Position numbers and translations under genes: made by a program | Assembly (NCBI GenBank): GCA_964483245.1 | Contig: CAZABP010000011.1 | Span: forward strand, 1-64,000 | Length of the DNA: 64,000 nucleotides | Reading direction: 5' to 3' | From: CAZABP01 sp964483245 | GTDB taxonomy: Bacteria > Planctomycetota > UBA1135 > UBA2386 | Shown here: one piece after another, positions 33,981-42,603 of the stretch | How positions within the stretch are numbered: the first letter of the stretch is position 1 | Layout: the number at the start of each line of letters is the position of its first letter | Notes under the pieces: generated by a model | Seen by the model: only the letters and a program-made list of their open reading frames with translations | The model's database searches: none | What the model was told of the DNA's origin: nothing

Positions 33981-34940
33981 CTGCCGCGCCGGCAACACGA
34001 TGGCGGCGTGCAGGATCACGTCGACCGTCGGCTTGCTCGGCTGCGGTTCGTTGCCGTACGTCACCGGGACGTCGGCGATCTTCTGCAGCGTGTCGAGCCC
34101 GGACTCGAGTTGCGCAAACGCCGTGAAGCGCCCATCCAGGTCCGGCCGCTCCCCGGTCATGATGAAGAACTGGCACCCGGCCGAATTCGGGTCGTTCATG
34201 CGCGCCATCGACAGCACGCCGCGCGCGTGCCGCAGATCGTTGAACTCCGCCTCGATCGTGTAGCCGGGATTCCCGGTGCCCGGCATTCCGGTCGCGCCCG
34301 GCTTCGTGTTCGGGCAGCCACCCTGGATCATGAACGTGCGGATCACGCGGTGGAACTTCGTGCCGTTGTAGAACCCGTCCTTGCTGAGCTTGACGAAGTT
34401 CTCGACCGTCTTCGGCGCCTTGTCCGGCCGCAGCGTCACGACCATGTTGCCGTGGCTCGTGACCAGCAGGACCTTCGTCTTGCTCAGGTCGAGCGCGCGC
34501 AGATCGAGCGAGCGCAGATCCGGCGCCACGCGCAGCATCGTGCTCGCGCCCGGCAGTCCGCGCCACTCGACGGCGACGTCGGTCAGCTTCCCCCCCTCCG
34601 CCGGCACCTGCACGCCGCTCAAGTCCAGCTCGACCGTGCGTTCGATCCGCGTGCCAGCCGCGATCGGCACCGTGCCGAGCGCCTCGACCTGGAACGTCGG
34701 CCCCGGCTGATCGCCGATCCGCGTCACCAGATCCTGCCCGGCCAGTGCGCGGACCGGGATCTCCGTATCGCGGCGCGCGGTCACGGTCAGCTTCAGTTGG
34801 ACTCCCGGTCCGGCCATGACGACCGGGATCGGGGCCTCGAGGCGGGCGACCACGGCCGGGTCGGGATGCGACGAGGCAGTCGTCTGGGCCGCGAGCGAGG
34901 CGGCGAACATGCAGAACACAGCGCAGGCGGATCGATTCAT
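33978..34940 (-). CDS. secreted cyclophilin-type peptidyl-prolyl isomerase
   Basis: A 320-residue protein with a signal peptide (CAVFCMFAASLAAQ). Residues of about 30-150 form a beta-rich domain of unknown role (VQLKLTVTARRDTEIPVRAL). Residues of about 155-310 are a cyclophilin: FYNGTKFHRVIRTFMIQGG, GYTIEAEFND, CQFFIMTGERPDLDG. It should act outside the cytoplasm. The gene lies exactly between two inverted copies of a MITE-like element, and its stop codon is part of one. Confidence 0.9.
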   Translation of the reverse strand: MNRSACAVFCMFAASLAAQTTASSHPDPAVVARLEAPIPVVMAGPGVQLKLTVTARRDTEIPVRALAGQDLVTRIGDQPGPTFQVEALGTVPIAAGTRIERTVELDLSGVQVPAEGGKLTDVAVEWRGLPGASTMLRVAPDLRSLDLRALDLSKTKVLLVTSHGNMVVTLRPDKAPKTVENFVKLSKDGFYNGTKFHRVIRTFMIQGGCPNTKPGATGMPGTGNPGYTIEAEFNDLRHARGVLSMARMNDPNSAGCQFFIMTGERPDLDGRFTAFAQLESGLDTLQKIADVPVTYGNEPQPSKPTVDVILHAAIVLPARQ

Positions 34941-34967
34941 GGCGGGCCGTAACGGGCGGTTCTCGTT

Positions 34968-35133
34968 CTAGCAGTCGTTTCACAAATGCTTCGCAGGCGA
35001 GGCCGAGCCCGCGCGGCCGAGGGCAAGGAGCGAGATCGTAGGCGAATCGGTGGATTCGCCGCAGATCTCGCGACGCCGCCCTCGGGTGCGGGGGCCGGCC
35101 GCAGCCGCGGAGGCTTTGTGAAACGACTTCTAG
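34968..35133 (-). mobile_element. MITE-like palindromic element, copy B
   Basis: A 166-bp sequence inverted relative to copy A. It begins CTAGCAGTCGTTTCACAAAT and ends GTGAAACGACTTCTAG. The centre (35030-35071) is a double perfect stem: GCGAGATC pairs with GATCTCGC, and inside it GGCGAATC pairs with GATTCGCC. It lies between the secreted cyclophilin start and the thiolase stop. Confidence 0.85.
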
Positions 35134-35163
35134 CTCCGCGGCGCGGCCGCGAGAAGGTTCGAA

Positions 35164-36357
35164 TCACTCCCGCGCGAACGCCATCGCCATCCCCATGCCA
35201 CCGCTCATGCACAGCGTCGCGAGGCCGCGCCGGCCCCCGCGGCGGCGCAGCTCGTGCAGCAGAGTCACGACGATCCGGGCCCCGGTCGCGCCGATCGGAT
35301 GCCCGAGCGCGATGGCACCGCCGTTGACGTTCAGGCGTTCCGGATCCAGCTGCAGGTCACGGTCGCAGGCGACGATCTGGGCGGCGAACGCCTCGTTCAA
35401 CTCGACCAGGTCGTAGTCGCGCAACGCCGTGCCGGTGCGCTCCAGCAGCGCGCGCACCGCCGGCACCGGGCCGATCCCCATGATCCGCGGCGGCACGCCG
35501 GCCGACGCCGAGGCCCCGACCGTGGCGAGCGGCGTGAGTCCACGCCGCTGCGCTTCCGCGGCACTCATCAGCAGCAGCGCGGCGGCGCCATCGGTGATGC
35601 CGGACGAGTTGCCGGCGTGGACCGTGCCGCCTTGCGGGCGGAACACCGGCGGCAGCTTGCGCAGCTGCTCCAGCGTCGTGCCGGGCCGGACATGCTCGTC
35701 GTCGGTGATCTGCGTGACCTTCCCCTTCGCCTGGATCTCGACCGGCAGGATCTCGTCGCGGAAGCGCCCCGCGCGCTGTGCCTGTTCGGCCCGCTGGTGC
35801 GAGCGCAGCGCATACGCGTCCTGCTCCTCGCGCGAGATGCCGTAATCGTCCGCCAGATACTCGGCCGTCATCCCCATCGGCTCGCCGAGGATCCCGCAGG
35901 TGAAGCCATCCTGGTAGTTCCCATCCAGCACCTCCGCATGGCCGAGGCGGTAGCCCTGGCGCATCCGCGGCAGCAGGAACGGGATGTTGGTCATGCTCTC
36001 CATGCCGCCGGCGACGACGACGCGGCGGCCGCCGAGCTGGATGCTCGCGCAGGCGACCTCGATCGCGCGCAGCCCGGAGCCGCAGGCCTGGTTGAGGGTC
36101 ATCGCGACCGTGGTGTCGGGACATCCGGCCTGCAGCGCGACCTGCCGCGCGGGGTTCGGGCCGGAGCCGAGCTGGCGCGCCTGGCCGAACAGCAGTTCCT
36201 CGACATCGGCTGCCGGAACCTGCGTCCGCGCCAGCAATCCACGCACGACATGCGCGCCGAGCTGGACTGCGGAAAGAGGGCTGAGACCCCCTAGAAACTT
36301 GCCGATCGGTGTACGAAATGCGCCAATGACGACGACCGGCTCCATCCAGCCGACCAT
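35164..36357 (-). CDS. acetyl-CoA acetyltransferase (thiolase)
   Basis: A 397-residue thiolase. I start at 36357 because GGAGG is just upstream; the ATG at 36345 (MEPVVVIGAFRTPIG) is an alternative that gives the usual thiolase length of 393. The acyl-carrying Cys is in NQACGSGLRAIEV, and NEAFAAQIVA, GHPIGATGARI (His) and LCMSGGMG (second Cys) complete the active site. It condenses or cleaves acyl-CoA in fatty acid or polyhydroxyalkanoate metabolism. Confidence 0.92.
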   Translation of the reverse strand: MVGWMEPVVVIGAFRTPIGKFLGGLSPLSAVQLGAHVVRGLLARTQVPAADVEELLFGQARQLGSGPNPARQVALQAGCPDTTVAMTLNQACGSGLRAIEVACASIQLGGRRVVVAGGMESMTNIPFLLPRMRQGYRLGHAEVLDGNYQDGFTCGILGEPMGMTAEYLADDYGISREEQDAYALRSHQRAEQAQRAGRFRDEILPVEIQAKGKVTQITDDEHVRPGTTLEQLRKLPPVFRPQGGTVHAGNSSGITDGAAALLLMSAAEAQRRGLTPLATVGASASAGVPPRIMGIGPVPAVRALLERTGTALRDYDLVELNEAFAAQIVACDRDLQLDPERLNVNGGAIALGHPIGATGARIVVTLLHELRRRGGRRGLATLCMSGGMGMAMAFARE

Positions 36358-36372
36358 AAGCCTCCACGCGCG

Positions 36373-37002
36373 ATGCCCGAAGGGCTGCCCAGCAATCCCG
36401 GCGAAGCGCCGATCTTCCCCCTCCCGGGTGTGATCCTGGTCCCGCAAGGGGAGCAGATCCTCCACGTCTTCGAGGAGCGGTACAAGGCGATGGTCGCGCA
36501 CGCGCTCGCCGGGGAGCGCCTGATCGCGATGGCGGTGCTCGATCCGTCCCGGGCGCCGGACTTCGACGGAACGCCGGCCGTGTTCGATGTGGTCGGCCTG
36601 GGGCGGATCGTCGAGCACCAGCCGCTGCCGCAGGGGCGCTGCCTGATCCTGCTGAAGGGGATCGGCCGGTACCGCATCCTCCGTGAGGACCGCTCACGGC
36701 CGTTCCGCGTCGCGAAGCTGGCGCCGGTCGCGCAGGTCTGCGGCGATCCGGAGCGTGCCGTGGCCCTGGCGCGCGACCTGCTGCGGCGTCTGTGCTGCTC
36801 CGAAGTGCCGCCCGAGCTCGTCGACCGCAAACAACGGCTCGCTGCCGCCGAGCGGATCGGCGACCAGGTCCTCGCGCAGCTGCCGCTGGACGCGGCGGCA
36901 CGCCAGCGGGCGTTTGCGATGCCGGATCTCGCGGAGCGGCTCGGCGCCCTGCACGGAATCCTCGATCGCTTCGAGCGTTCCGCGCGCCCGAACTGCAACT
37001 GA
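36373..37002 (+). CDS. LON substrate-binding domain protein
   Basis: A 209-residue protein with the Lon N-terminal (PUA-like) domain only: APIFPLPGVILVPQGEQILHV, FEERYKAMV, VGLGRIVEHQPLPQG and GIGRYRIL. Such stand-alone proteins are common but of unclear role. It is divergent from the thiolase gene with only about 15 bases between starts, so the promoters must overlap the coding ends. Confidence 0.85.
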   Translation: MPEGLPSNPGEAPIFPLPGVILVPQGEQILHVFEERYKAMVAHALAGERLIAMAVLDPSRAPDFDGTPAVFDVVGLGRIVEHQPLPQGRCLILLKGIGRYRILREDRSRPFRVAKLAPVAQVCGDPERAVALARDLLRRLCCSEVPPELVDRKQRLAAAERIGDQVLAQLPLDAAARQRAFAMPDLAERLGALHGILDRFERSARPNCN

Positions 37003-37089
37003 ACCCTGCGCGGGCCCGCAGCCCGGTTTCCGGTTCTCCCGTCGCGAGCCGGGTCCAGCCGGTCGCCCCTGGCTGCCGAAGATCGGGAC

Positions 37090-37635
37090 GTGGCATGGAG
37101 CTGGAAGAAGCTGCTCGGACTGGGCGGCGGCACGCGGTCCGACGACGACGGACCCGGCCGCCCCGCCCGGCTCGCCACCGGCACGCATGCCAGCCTCGAG
37201 TCGGAGCTCGTGCACGAGGTCGTCGGCCTGTTCGTGCACGAGTTCGGGATCGACGCGCGCACCGTCGATGCACACCGTGAAGTCGCGGCGCCGCGCCAGG
37301 ACCGGATCGGCGCGCAGGACATCGCCGAGATGTGCAATGCGCTGAACGCACGGCCGGTCGTCGGACCGCCAGACCTGCTGGTCGGACTCGACGAGGAGCG
37401 GCTGTGGATCCTGGTCGATCTCGCGCGCACCGCGAGCGAGCGGGCGCAGGTCGCCGCCAAACTCGAGCTGACCGACGTGCTCAGCGCGACGGTGGAGAAG
37501 GCCGGCATCGACAAGGCGATCGCGCTGCGGGTGCTGGTCACGATCACGCAGGCAGCCGCGAACGACGACTGCCCCAAGGTCTGGCACGAGCTGATCACGG
37601 CAGCACGCGGCGCATCGGACGGAGGCACAGGCTAG
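37090..37635 (+). CDS. hypothetical protein coupled to HD-GYP gene
   Basis: A 181-residue protein starting at GTG. The N-terminal KKLLGLGGG is followed by a helical region (LVHEVVGLFVHEFGIDARTV) and a C-terminal helical part (ATVEKAGIDKAIALRVLVTI). No family is recognised. Its stop codon touches the ATG of the HD-GYP gene (TAGATG), so the two are likely cotranslated. Confidence 0.6.
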   Translation: MAWSWKKLLGLGGGTRSDDDGPGRPARLATGTHASLESELVHEVVGLFVHEFGIDARTVDAHREVAAPRQDRIGAQDIAEMCNALNARPVVGPPDLLVGLDEERLWILVDLARTASERAQVAAKLELTDVLSATVEKAGIDKAIALRVLVTITQAAANDDCPKVWHELITAARGASDGGTG

Positions 37636-39108
37636 ATGGATCCACGCGGGCCGATCACGCTCGAAGCGCGCGTCGAGGCGTTCGCGCACAACCTCGTCGC
37701 TAGCCTGGTCAGCCAGGAGCTGAGCCTGCCGGACAGCGAGAGCATGCGCACGATCCTGCGCGCGATGCTGGCCGACTTCGAAGCCGCGCTCGCCGGCGGC
37801 CTGGCGAGCCCGCTCGAGCTGCGCTTCGAGCGCGGCCAGGTCCGCCACGCCGGCCGCACGCTGCTGAACTCCAGCCTGCACGCCGCGAAGCTGATCCGCT
37901 ACTGCCAGGAGCGCCGGATCCGCGCGATCTCGTTCCGCCAGGGTCTCAAGCTGACCGAGCTGGAGCAGCTGGTGCCGCTGCTGGTCGATCCACGCCGGCG
38001 CGCCGGGTTCACGCCGCAATCGATCCAGAAGGTGCTCGGCAACCACGGCATCCACAACATCCAGCTCGAACTCGCCGACGGCTCGATGCTGACGCCGAAG
38101 CCGGACGAGAGCGGCAACGGTCCGGCCTCGCCGGCGGCGCCGGCGAACGCGATCCGGCAGTACCAGGCGATGTCGGAGGTGCTGCAGGAGTCGCACGTCG
38201 CCGCCGCGCGCGGGCACATCGTCGACATCGAACGCGCCGAGGGGATCGTCGAGCAGACGGTCATGCACATCGCGCGGGAGCCGTCGGCGTTGCTGGCGCT
38301 GACCGCCTACGACGACATCGATTCGTACACGGTGGGACACTCGGTCCGCGTCGCGCTGCTGGCGCTGCAGGTCGCGCGCGCAGCCGGTGTCGACAAGCGC
38401 GGGCTGCTGCGGATCGGCACCGCGGCGCTGCTGCACGACATCGGCAAGTCCCGCATCGCGCAGCACGTGCTGTTCAAGCGCGGCATCCTCGACGAGGCAG
38501 AACGCGCCGAGATGGCGCGCCATCCGCGGCTCGGCGCCGAGATCCTGGTCGAGCAGAAGAACATCGATCCGAGCGCAATCGGTGCGGCGTTCTGCCACCA
38601 CATGAAGGCGACCGGCGAGGGGTATCCGCAACCGGCGTTCCCGTTCCAGCCGAGCGGGATCAGCAAGCTGGTGCAGGTCTGCGACGTGTTCGAGGCACTG
38701 ACCGCCGTGCGGCCGTACAAGCGCGCGCTGACCCCGCTGCAGGCGTTCACGGTCATGCACCGGATGCGCGCCGCGTTCGACGCGCAGCAACTGAGCTTCT
38801 TCGTGCAGGTGATCGGCGTCTACCCGCCCGGCACGCGCGTGATCCTCGACGACGGCGTCGAAGCGGTCGTGCTGCGCCATGGTGCGCATCCGCTGCGCCC
38901 GGTCGTCCGGCCGCTCGGCGGCTCGTTCCAACAGATGCGCGACATCGAGATCGGCGTGCCGTCCGAAGGGGTGACACGGCGGATCACGGCGATCGTCGGC
39001 GCCACCGAACGGATTCCGATTCCGACCGACCTGCTCGACCCGGCCTGCACACCCGGCTGCTCGTGCGAGCTGCACGTACAGCCGGTCCCGCTCGAGCCGG
39101 ACGAGTGA
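37636..39108 (+). CDS. HD-GYP domain phosphodiesterase-like protein
   Basis: A 490-residue protein. Residues of about 225-390 are an HD-GYP domain: YTVGHSVRVALLAL, LLHDIGKSRIAQHVL, HPRLGAEILVEQ, HHMKATGEGYPQP and VCDVFEALTAVRPYK. The metal-binding His/Asp residues and the GYP element are present. Such proteins degrade cyclic-di-GMP. The N-terminal 200 residues are helical without a known domain. It would affect motility or biofilm state. Confidence 0.85.
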   Translation: MDPRGPITLEARVEAFAHNLVASLVSQELSLPDSESMRTILRAMLADFEAALAGGLASPLELRFERGQVRHAGRTLLNSSLHAAKLIRYCQERRIRAISFRQGLKLTELEQLVPLLVDPRRRAGFTPQSIQKVLGNHGIHNIQLELADGSMLTPKPDESGNGPASPAAPANAIRQYQAMSEVLQESHVAAARGHIVDIERAEGIVEQTVMHIAREPSALLALTAYDDIDSYTVGHSVRVALLALQVARAAGVDKRGLLRIGTAALLHDIGKSRIAQHVLFKRGILDEAERAEMARHPRLGAEILVEQKNIDPSAIGAAFCHHMKATGEGYPQPAFPFQPSGISKLVQVCDVFEALTAVRPYKRALTPLQAFTVMHRMRAAFDAQQLSFFVQVIGVYPPGTRVILDDGVEAVVLRHGAHPLRPVVRPLGGSFQQMRDIEIGVPSEGVTRRITAIVGATERIPIPTDLLDPACTPGCSCELHVQPVPLEPDE

Positions 39109-39198
39109 ACGGCACGCGCCGGCGACGAATCCCGCGACTCTCCGCTCCTGTCAGATGATCCCGGCTGCGGCTGCGGTTAGCTTTCGTGGCGCGACCGC

Positions 39199-39606
39199 AT
39201 GGCCGACCAGCAACTGATCCGCGAGTTCCTCGCCGGTGCTCCGCACGCCGTGGTCGGCGCGTCGACCGATCGCAGCAAGTACGGCAACAAGGTGCTGCGT
39301 TGCTATCTGCAGCATGCGCGCCCGGTCCTGGTCGTGCACCCGCGCGAGCAGCTCATCGAAGGGCAGCCCTGCCACCGCAGCCTCGCGGAGCTGCCGGAGA
39401 CCCCGCACGGGCTGTCGGTGATCACGCCCCCGCCGGTGACCGAGCGGATCGTCGAGCAGGCAGCGGCGGCCGGAATCCGGCGGCTGTGGCTGCAGCCTGG
39501 CGCAGAAAGCCCCGCAGCGCTGGCGCGCGCGGCCGAGCTGGGATTGCAGACCATCGCCGGCGGTCCGTGCCTGCTCGTCGCCCTCGGCTTCCACGAGGAT
39601 GGCTGA
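39199..39606 (+). CDS. CoA-binding domain protein
   Basis: A 135-residue Rossmann-like protein of the CoA-binding (YccU) type: HAVVGASTDRSKYGNKVLR, VLVVHPREQLIEGQPCH, SVITPPPVTERIVEQA and LWLQPGAES. The function of these small proteins is poorly known. Its end overlaps the ClC channel gene by eight bases, suggesting cotranscription. Confidence 0.85.
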   Translation: MADQQLIREFLAGAPHAVVGASTDRSKYGNKVLRCYLQHARPVLVVHPREQLIEGQPCHRSLAELPETPHGLSVITPPPVTERIVEQAAAAGIRRLWLQPGAESPAALARAAELGLQTIAGGPCLLVALGFHEDG

Positions 39607-41647
39607 GCCGAAACCGGATCCGTCCCGACCGCAGGGTCGCGCCGGTCCGGCGCTCGGACTGTTCGCCCTCGCGGCGCTGGTCGGCGGGCTCGGTGGCGCA
39701 CTCGGCGTCGGCTTCCAGAACCTCGTCACGTGGCTGACGCAGCTCGCCACCGGCAGCGACTCGGCGGCGATGCTCGAAGCGGCGACCAGCCTCTCGCCCG
39801 CCTGGCGCCTGATCGTGCCGGCAGCCGGTGGCCTGGTCGCCGGTCTGCTGCTGCTGCTCGTGCGGCGACCGAGTGCGTTCGGGATCACCGAGATCGTCGA
39901 GCTCGTCGCGACGCGGCGTGAGCGGATCCGCGGGCGCTCGGCGCTGGTGCAGATCGCTTCGTCGGCGGTCTCGATCGGGACCGGCAGCAGCATCGGCAAG
40001 GAAGGTCCGAACTCGCAGATTGCGGCGACGATCGCGGAATTCCTGGCGCGCGTGACGCGCACGAGTTCGCGCCATCGGGCAGTGCTGCTCGGGTGCGGGG
40101 TCGCCGCCGGGATGTCGACGTCGTATGGCGCGCCGATCGCAGGCGCGCTGTTCGTCATGGAGGTCGTGCTCGGCAACTTTGCGATGGACGTGTTCGCGCC
40201 GGTCGTCGTCGCCGCCGTCGTCGCCAAGCTCGTCGTGCAGGCGTTCCTCGACGTCCGGCCGATCTACGAGGCCTCGGTATCGCTGTCCGACGATTGGCGG
40301 CTCGTGCTGGCCGCGGGGCTGCTCGGCGTCCTGTGCGCGTTCGGCTCGCTCGGCTTCCGCCGCACGCTCGAAGTCGGCCGTTCGCTGTTCCTGGCGACGC
40401 GCCTGCCGCTGCCGCTGCGGCTGGCGCTCGGTGGTCTGATCGTCGGCGCGATCGGGATCTGGTACCCGGAGGTCTGGGGCAACGGCTACGACGCGCTGAA
40501 GGTCATCACGACGCCGCCGGTGCCGGGGCTCGAGTTCGTGTTGATGCTGGTCGTCTGGAAGACGATCGCGACCGCAGCCAGCACCGGCTCTGGCGCGCTG
40601 GGCGGGATCTTCACGCCGAACCTCGTCGTCGGCGGGGTGTTCGGCTCGCTGTTCGGCAACCTGGTCTTCGGCTTGTGGCCGCAGCTCGGAGATCACCGGA
40701 TCGCGTTCGCGCTGGTCGGGATGGCCGGGCTCTGCTCGGCGACGACGCATGCGCCGATCACGGCGATCCTGCTGATCTTCGAGATGACCGACGATTACCA
40801 GCTGATCCTGCCGCTGATGCTGTGCAGCATCGCCGGCAGCGGGATCGCGCGGATCCTGGATAGCGACTCGATCTACACGGCGCGGCTGCGCGCGCGCGGG
40901 CACGACCTGGCGAGCGGGATCGAGAAGTCGGCGATGCAGGTGACGCTGGTGCGCGACCTGCTGCGCCGCGACACGTTCGCGGTGCGGGACACCGCCGGGT
41001 TCGACGAGGTCATGGCGCGCTTCCACCGCGCGCGCACGAATGCCGTCTACGTCGTCGACGAGCAGCAGCGATTGCTCGGCCACATCCAGCTGCACGACAT
41101 CAAGTACTACATCAACGACCCGAGCCTCGGCACGGTCGTGATCGCTGCCGATCTGACGCGGCCGGCGCCGATCGCGCATGCCGACGAGACCATCGCGATG
41201 GTGCTGCCGCGGTTCGACGACCCCGACCTCGGCGAGCTGGCCGTCGTCGACCGCGGCGCGGACCGCGTGCTGCTCGGGCGGATCACGCGACGCGACATCG
41301 TCGCGCTGCTGAGTGACACGGTCGTCGGGCGCGCGCAGCTGCGCGCGCGGCTCGGCGCCGAAGGGGAGGAGCGGCAGACGCATCTGGAGCTGCCGGCGCG
41401 CACGGTCATGAAGCGCATGCCGGTCCCGGATGCCTACGTCGGCCGCACGCTCGGCTCCCTCGACGAGTTCGAGGACGGCCGGCTGGTCGCGATCCTGGTG
41501 ATCACGTGGGACGAGCTCGGGCACGAGGTGCGGCGGCTGGCCGCACCGAACGAGCCGCTGCCGGCGCACGGGCAGTTGTTCCTGGTCGGCGACGTGCAGG
41601 CGGTCGAGCAGTTCGGCGCCGGCGGCGCACCCGCCCCGGACTACTGA
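39599..41647 (+). CDS. ClC-type chloride channel/antiporter with CBS and RCK-C-like domains
   Basis: A 682-residue membrane protein. About ten hydrophobic helices occupy residues 15-430, with the ion-path motif SIGTGSSIGKEGPNSQI near 125 and STGSGALGGIFTPNLVVGG near 335. Two CBS motifs (VRDTAGFDEVMARF, AHADETIAMVLPRF) follow, then a TrkA-C-like domain (VGRTLGSLDEFEDGRLVAIL). It probably transports chloride or similar anions with nucleotide-controlled gating. It converges with the pilin operon and overlaps it by seven bases. Confidence 0.9.
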   Translation: MAEPKPDPSRPQGRAGPALGLFALAALVGGLGGALGVGFQNLVTWLTQLATGSDSAAMLEAATSLSPAWRLIVPAAGGLVAGLLLLLVRRPSAFGITEIVELVATRRERIRGRSALVQIASSAVSIGTGSSIGKEGPNSQIAATIAEFLARVTRTSSRHRAVLLGCGVAAGMSTSYGAPIAGALFVMEVVLGNFAMDVFAPVVVAAVVAKLVVQAFLDVRPIYEASVSLSDDWRLVLAAGLLGVLCAFGSLGFRRTLEVGRSLFLATRLPLPLRLALGGLIVGAIGIWYPEVWGNGYDALKVITTPPVPGLEFVLMLVVWKTIATAASTGSGALGGIFTPNLVVGGVFGSLFGNLVFGLWPQLGDHRIAFALVGMAGLCSATTHAPITAILLIFEMTDDYQLILPLMLCSIAGSGIARILDSDSIYTARLRARGHDLASGIEKSAMQVTLVRDLLRRDTFAVRDTAGFDEVMARFHRARTNAVYVVDEQQRLLGHIQLHDIKYYINDPSLGTVVIAADLTRPAPIAHADETIAMVLPRFDDPDLGELAVVDRGADRVLLGRITRRDIVALLSDTVVGRAQLRARLGAEGEERQTHLELPARTVMKRMPVPDAYVGRTLGSLDEFEDGRLVAILVITWDELGHEVRRLAAPNEPLPAHGQLFLVGDVQAVEQFGAGGAPAPDY

Positions 41648-42603
41648 TTGACCAGCCGCGCGACTTCGACGTGGTTCGGACGGCCGTCCCCGTCGTCGAA
41701 CACCAGCGCGAGCCGCAACAGGATCAGCCGGCCGGTCGCCGGACCGTCCCACTTGACCTCGAAGCCGCCCGGAAACTGACGGTCCGCCTTGGCATAGCGT
41801 GGCACCGCGAGACCCGGCAGCGCCGCGCCGTTGCGCGCCAGCGCGACGCGGCGCAGCCCGAGCAGCGAGTCGCGGCATTCCTCCGGTTGGGCCGGGATCT
41901 TCTCCGTGCTCTCCATCCGGATCAGCTCGCCGGAGCTCTCGAACCGCCACAGCGCCTGCGCGACCGGCTGGTCGACTTCGAGCGCGTGTTGCACGCCCTG
42001 CTGCAGCAGGCGCAGGCCGACCGCGGCACGTCGGTTCGGATCGACGACGTTGGCGAGGTCGCTGTGGTTGGCGAACGGCACGCTGCACCAGCGCCGCAGA
42101 TCGAGGCCGCGACTGGTGTCGGCGGCGTGGTACAGCACGAACCGGAACAGGTCGACGCGCACGACGTCCGGCGTGAGTCCGGGCGGATTCAGCTCGGCGA
42201 GGCAGACGCCGGCACTGCGCACGACGAACAGCATGTTGCCGGTCTCGACGACGGTCGGCGGATCCTGGTCGAAGTAGCCGCGGTCGCACAGCAACGGCAG
42301 CCGGCTCCCGGTCAGCAGCTCGCTCTGGTTCCAGTCGAGCCGTGCGAGGTATGCCTGCGACGTGGTGCCGTAGCCGAACACCCGATCAGCCAGTGCGGCG
42401 TCCGCTTCGAGCGCACGGGCGACTCCGTCGGCGACGGCTGCCACGTGCGCCTGCCCGCGCGTGTGGGCCTGCGTGCGCGACAGCTGCGCCAGCGAGCTGA
42501 CGATCAACACCGACAGCACGAAGATCAGACAGACCGCGAACCCGATCTCGGTCAGCGAGATCCCGCACTCGGGATCCAGTCGGCCTTCCGCGCGGGGCTT
42601 CAT
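41641..42603 (-). CDS. type IV pilin-like protein
   Basis: A 320-residue protein with a pseudopilin N-terminus: DPECG|ISLTEIGFAVCLIFVLSVLIV, where cleavage after Gly and a Glu at position 5 are expected. The C-terminal 250 residues form a large beta-rich domain with several cysteines. It overlaps the upstream gene by four bases. It is probably a minor pseudopilin of a type II secretion or type IV pilus-like machine. Confidence 0.7.
   Translation of the reverse strand: MKPRAEGRLDPECGISLTEIGFAVCLIFVLSVLIVSSLAQLSRTQAHTRGQAHVAAVADGVARALEADAALADRVFGYGTTSQAYLARLDWNQSELLTGSRLPLLCDRGYFDQDPPTVVETGNMLFVVRSAGVCLAELNPPGLTPDVVRVDLFRFVLYHAADTSRGLDLRRWCSVPFANHSDLANVVDPNRRAAVGLRLLQQGVQHALEVDQPVAQALWRFESSGELIRMESTEKIPAQPEECRDSLLGLRRVALARNGAALPGLAVPRYAKADRQFPGGFEVKWDGPATGRLILLRLALVFDDGDGRPNHVEVARLVNQ

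Noticed and set aside
39422..42289. Long minus-strand frame of 955 codons opposite the ClC channel gene
   Set aside because: Arg-rich, no domain; it is the mirror of the channel's codon pattern.
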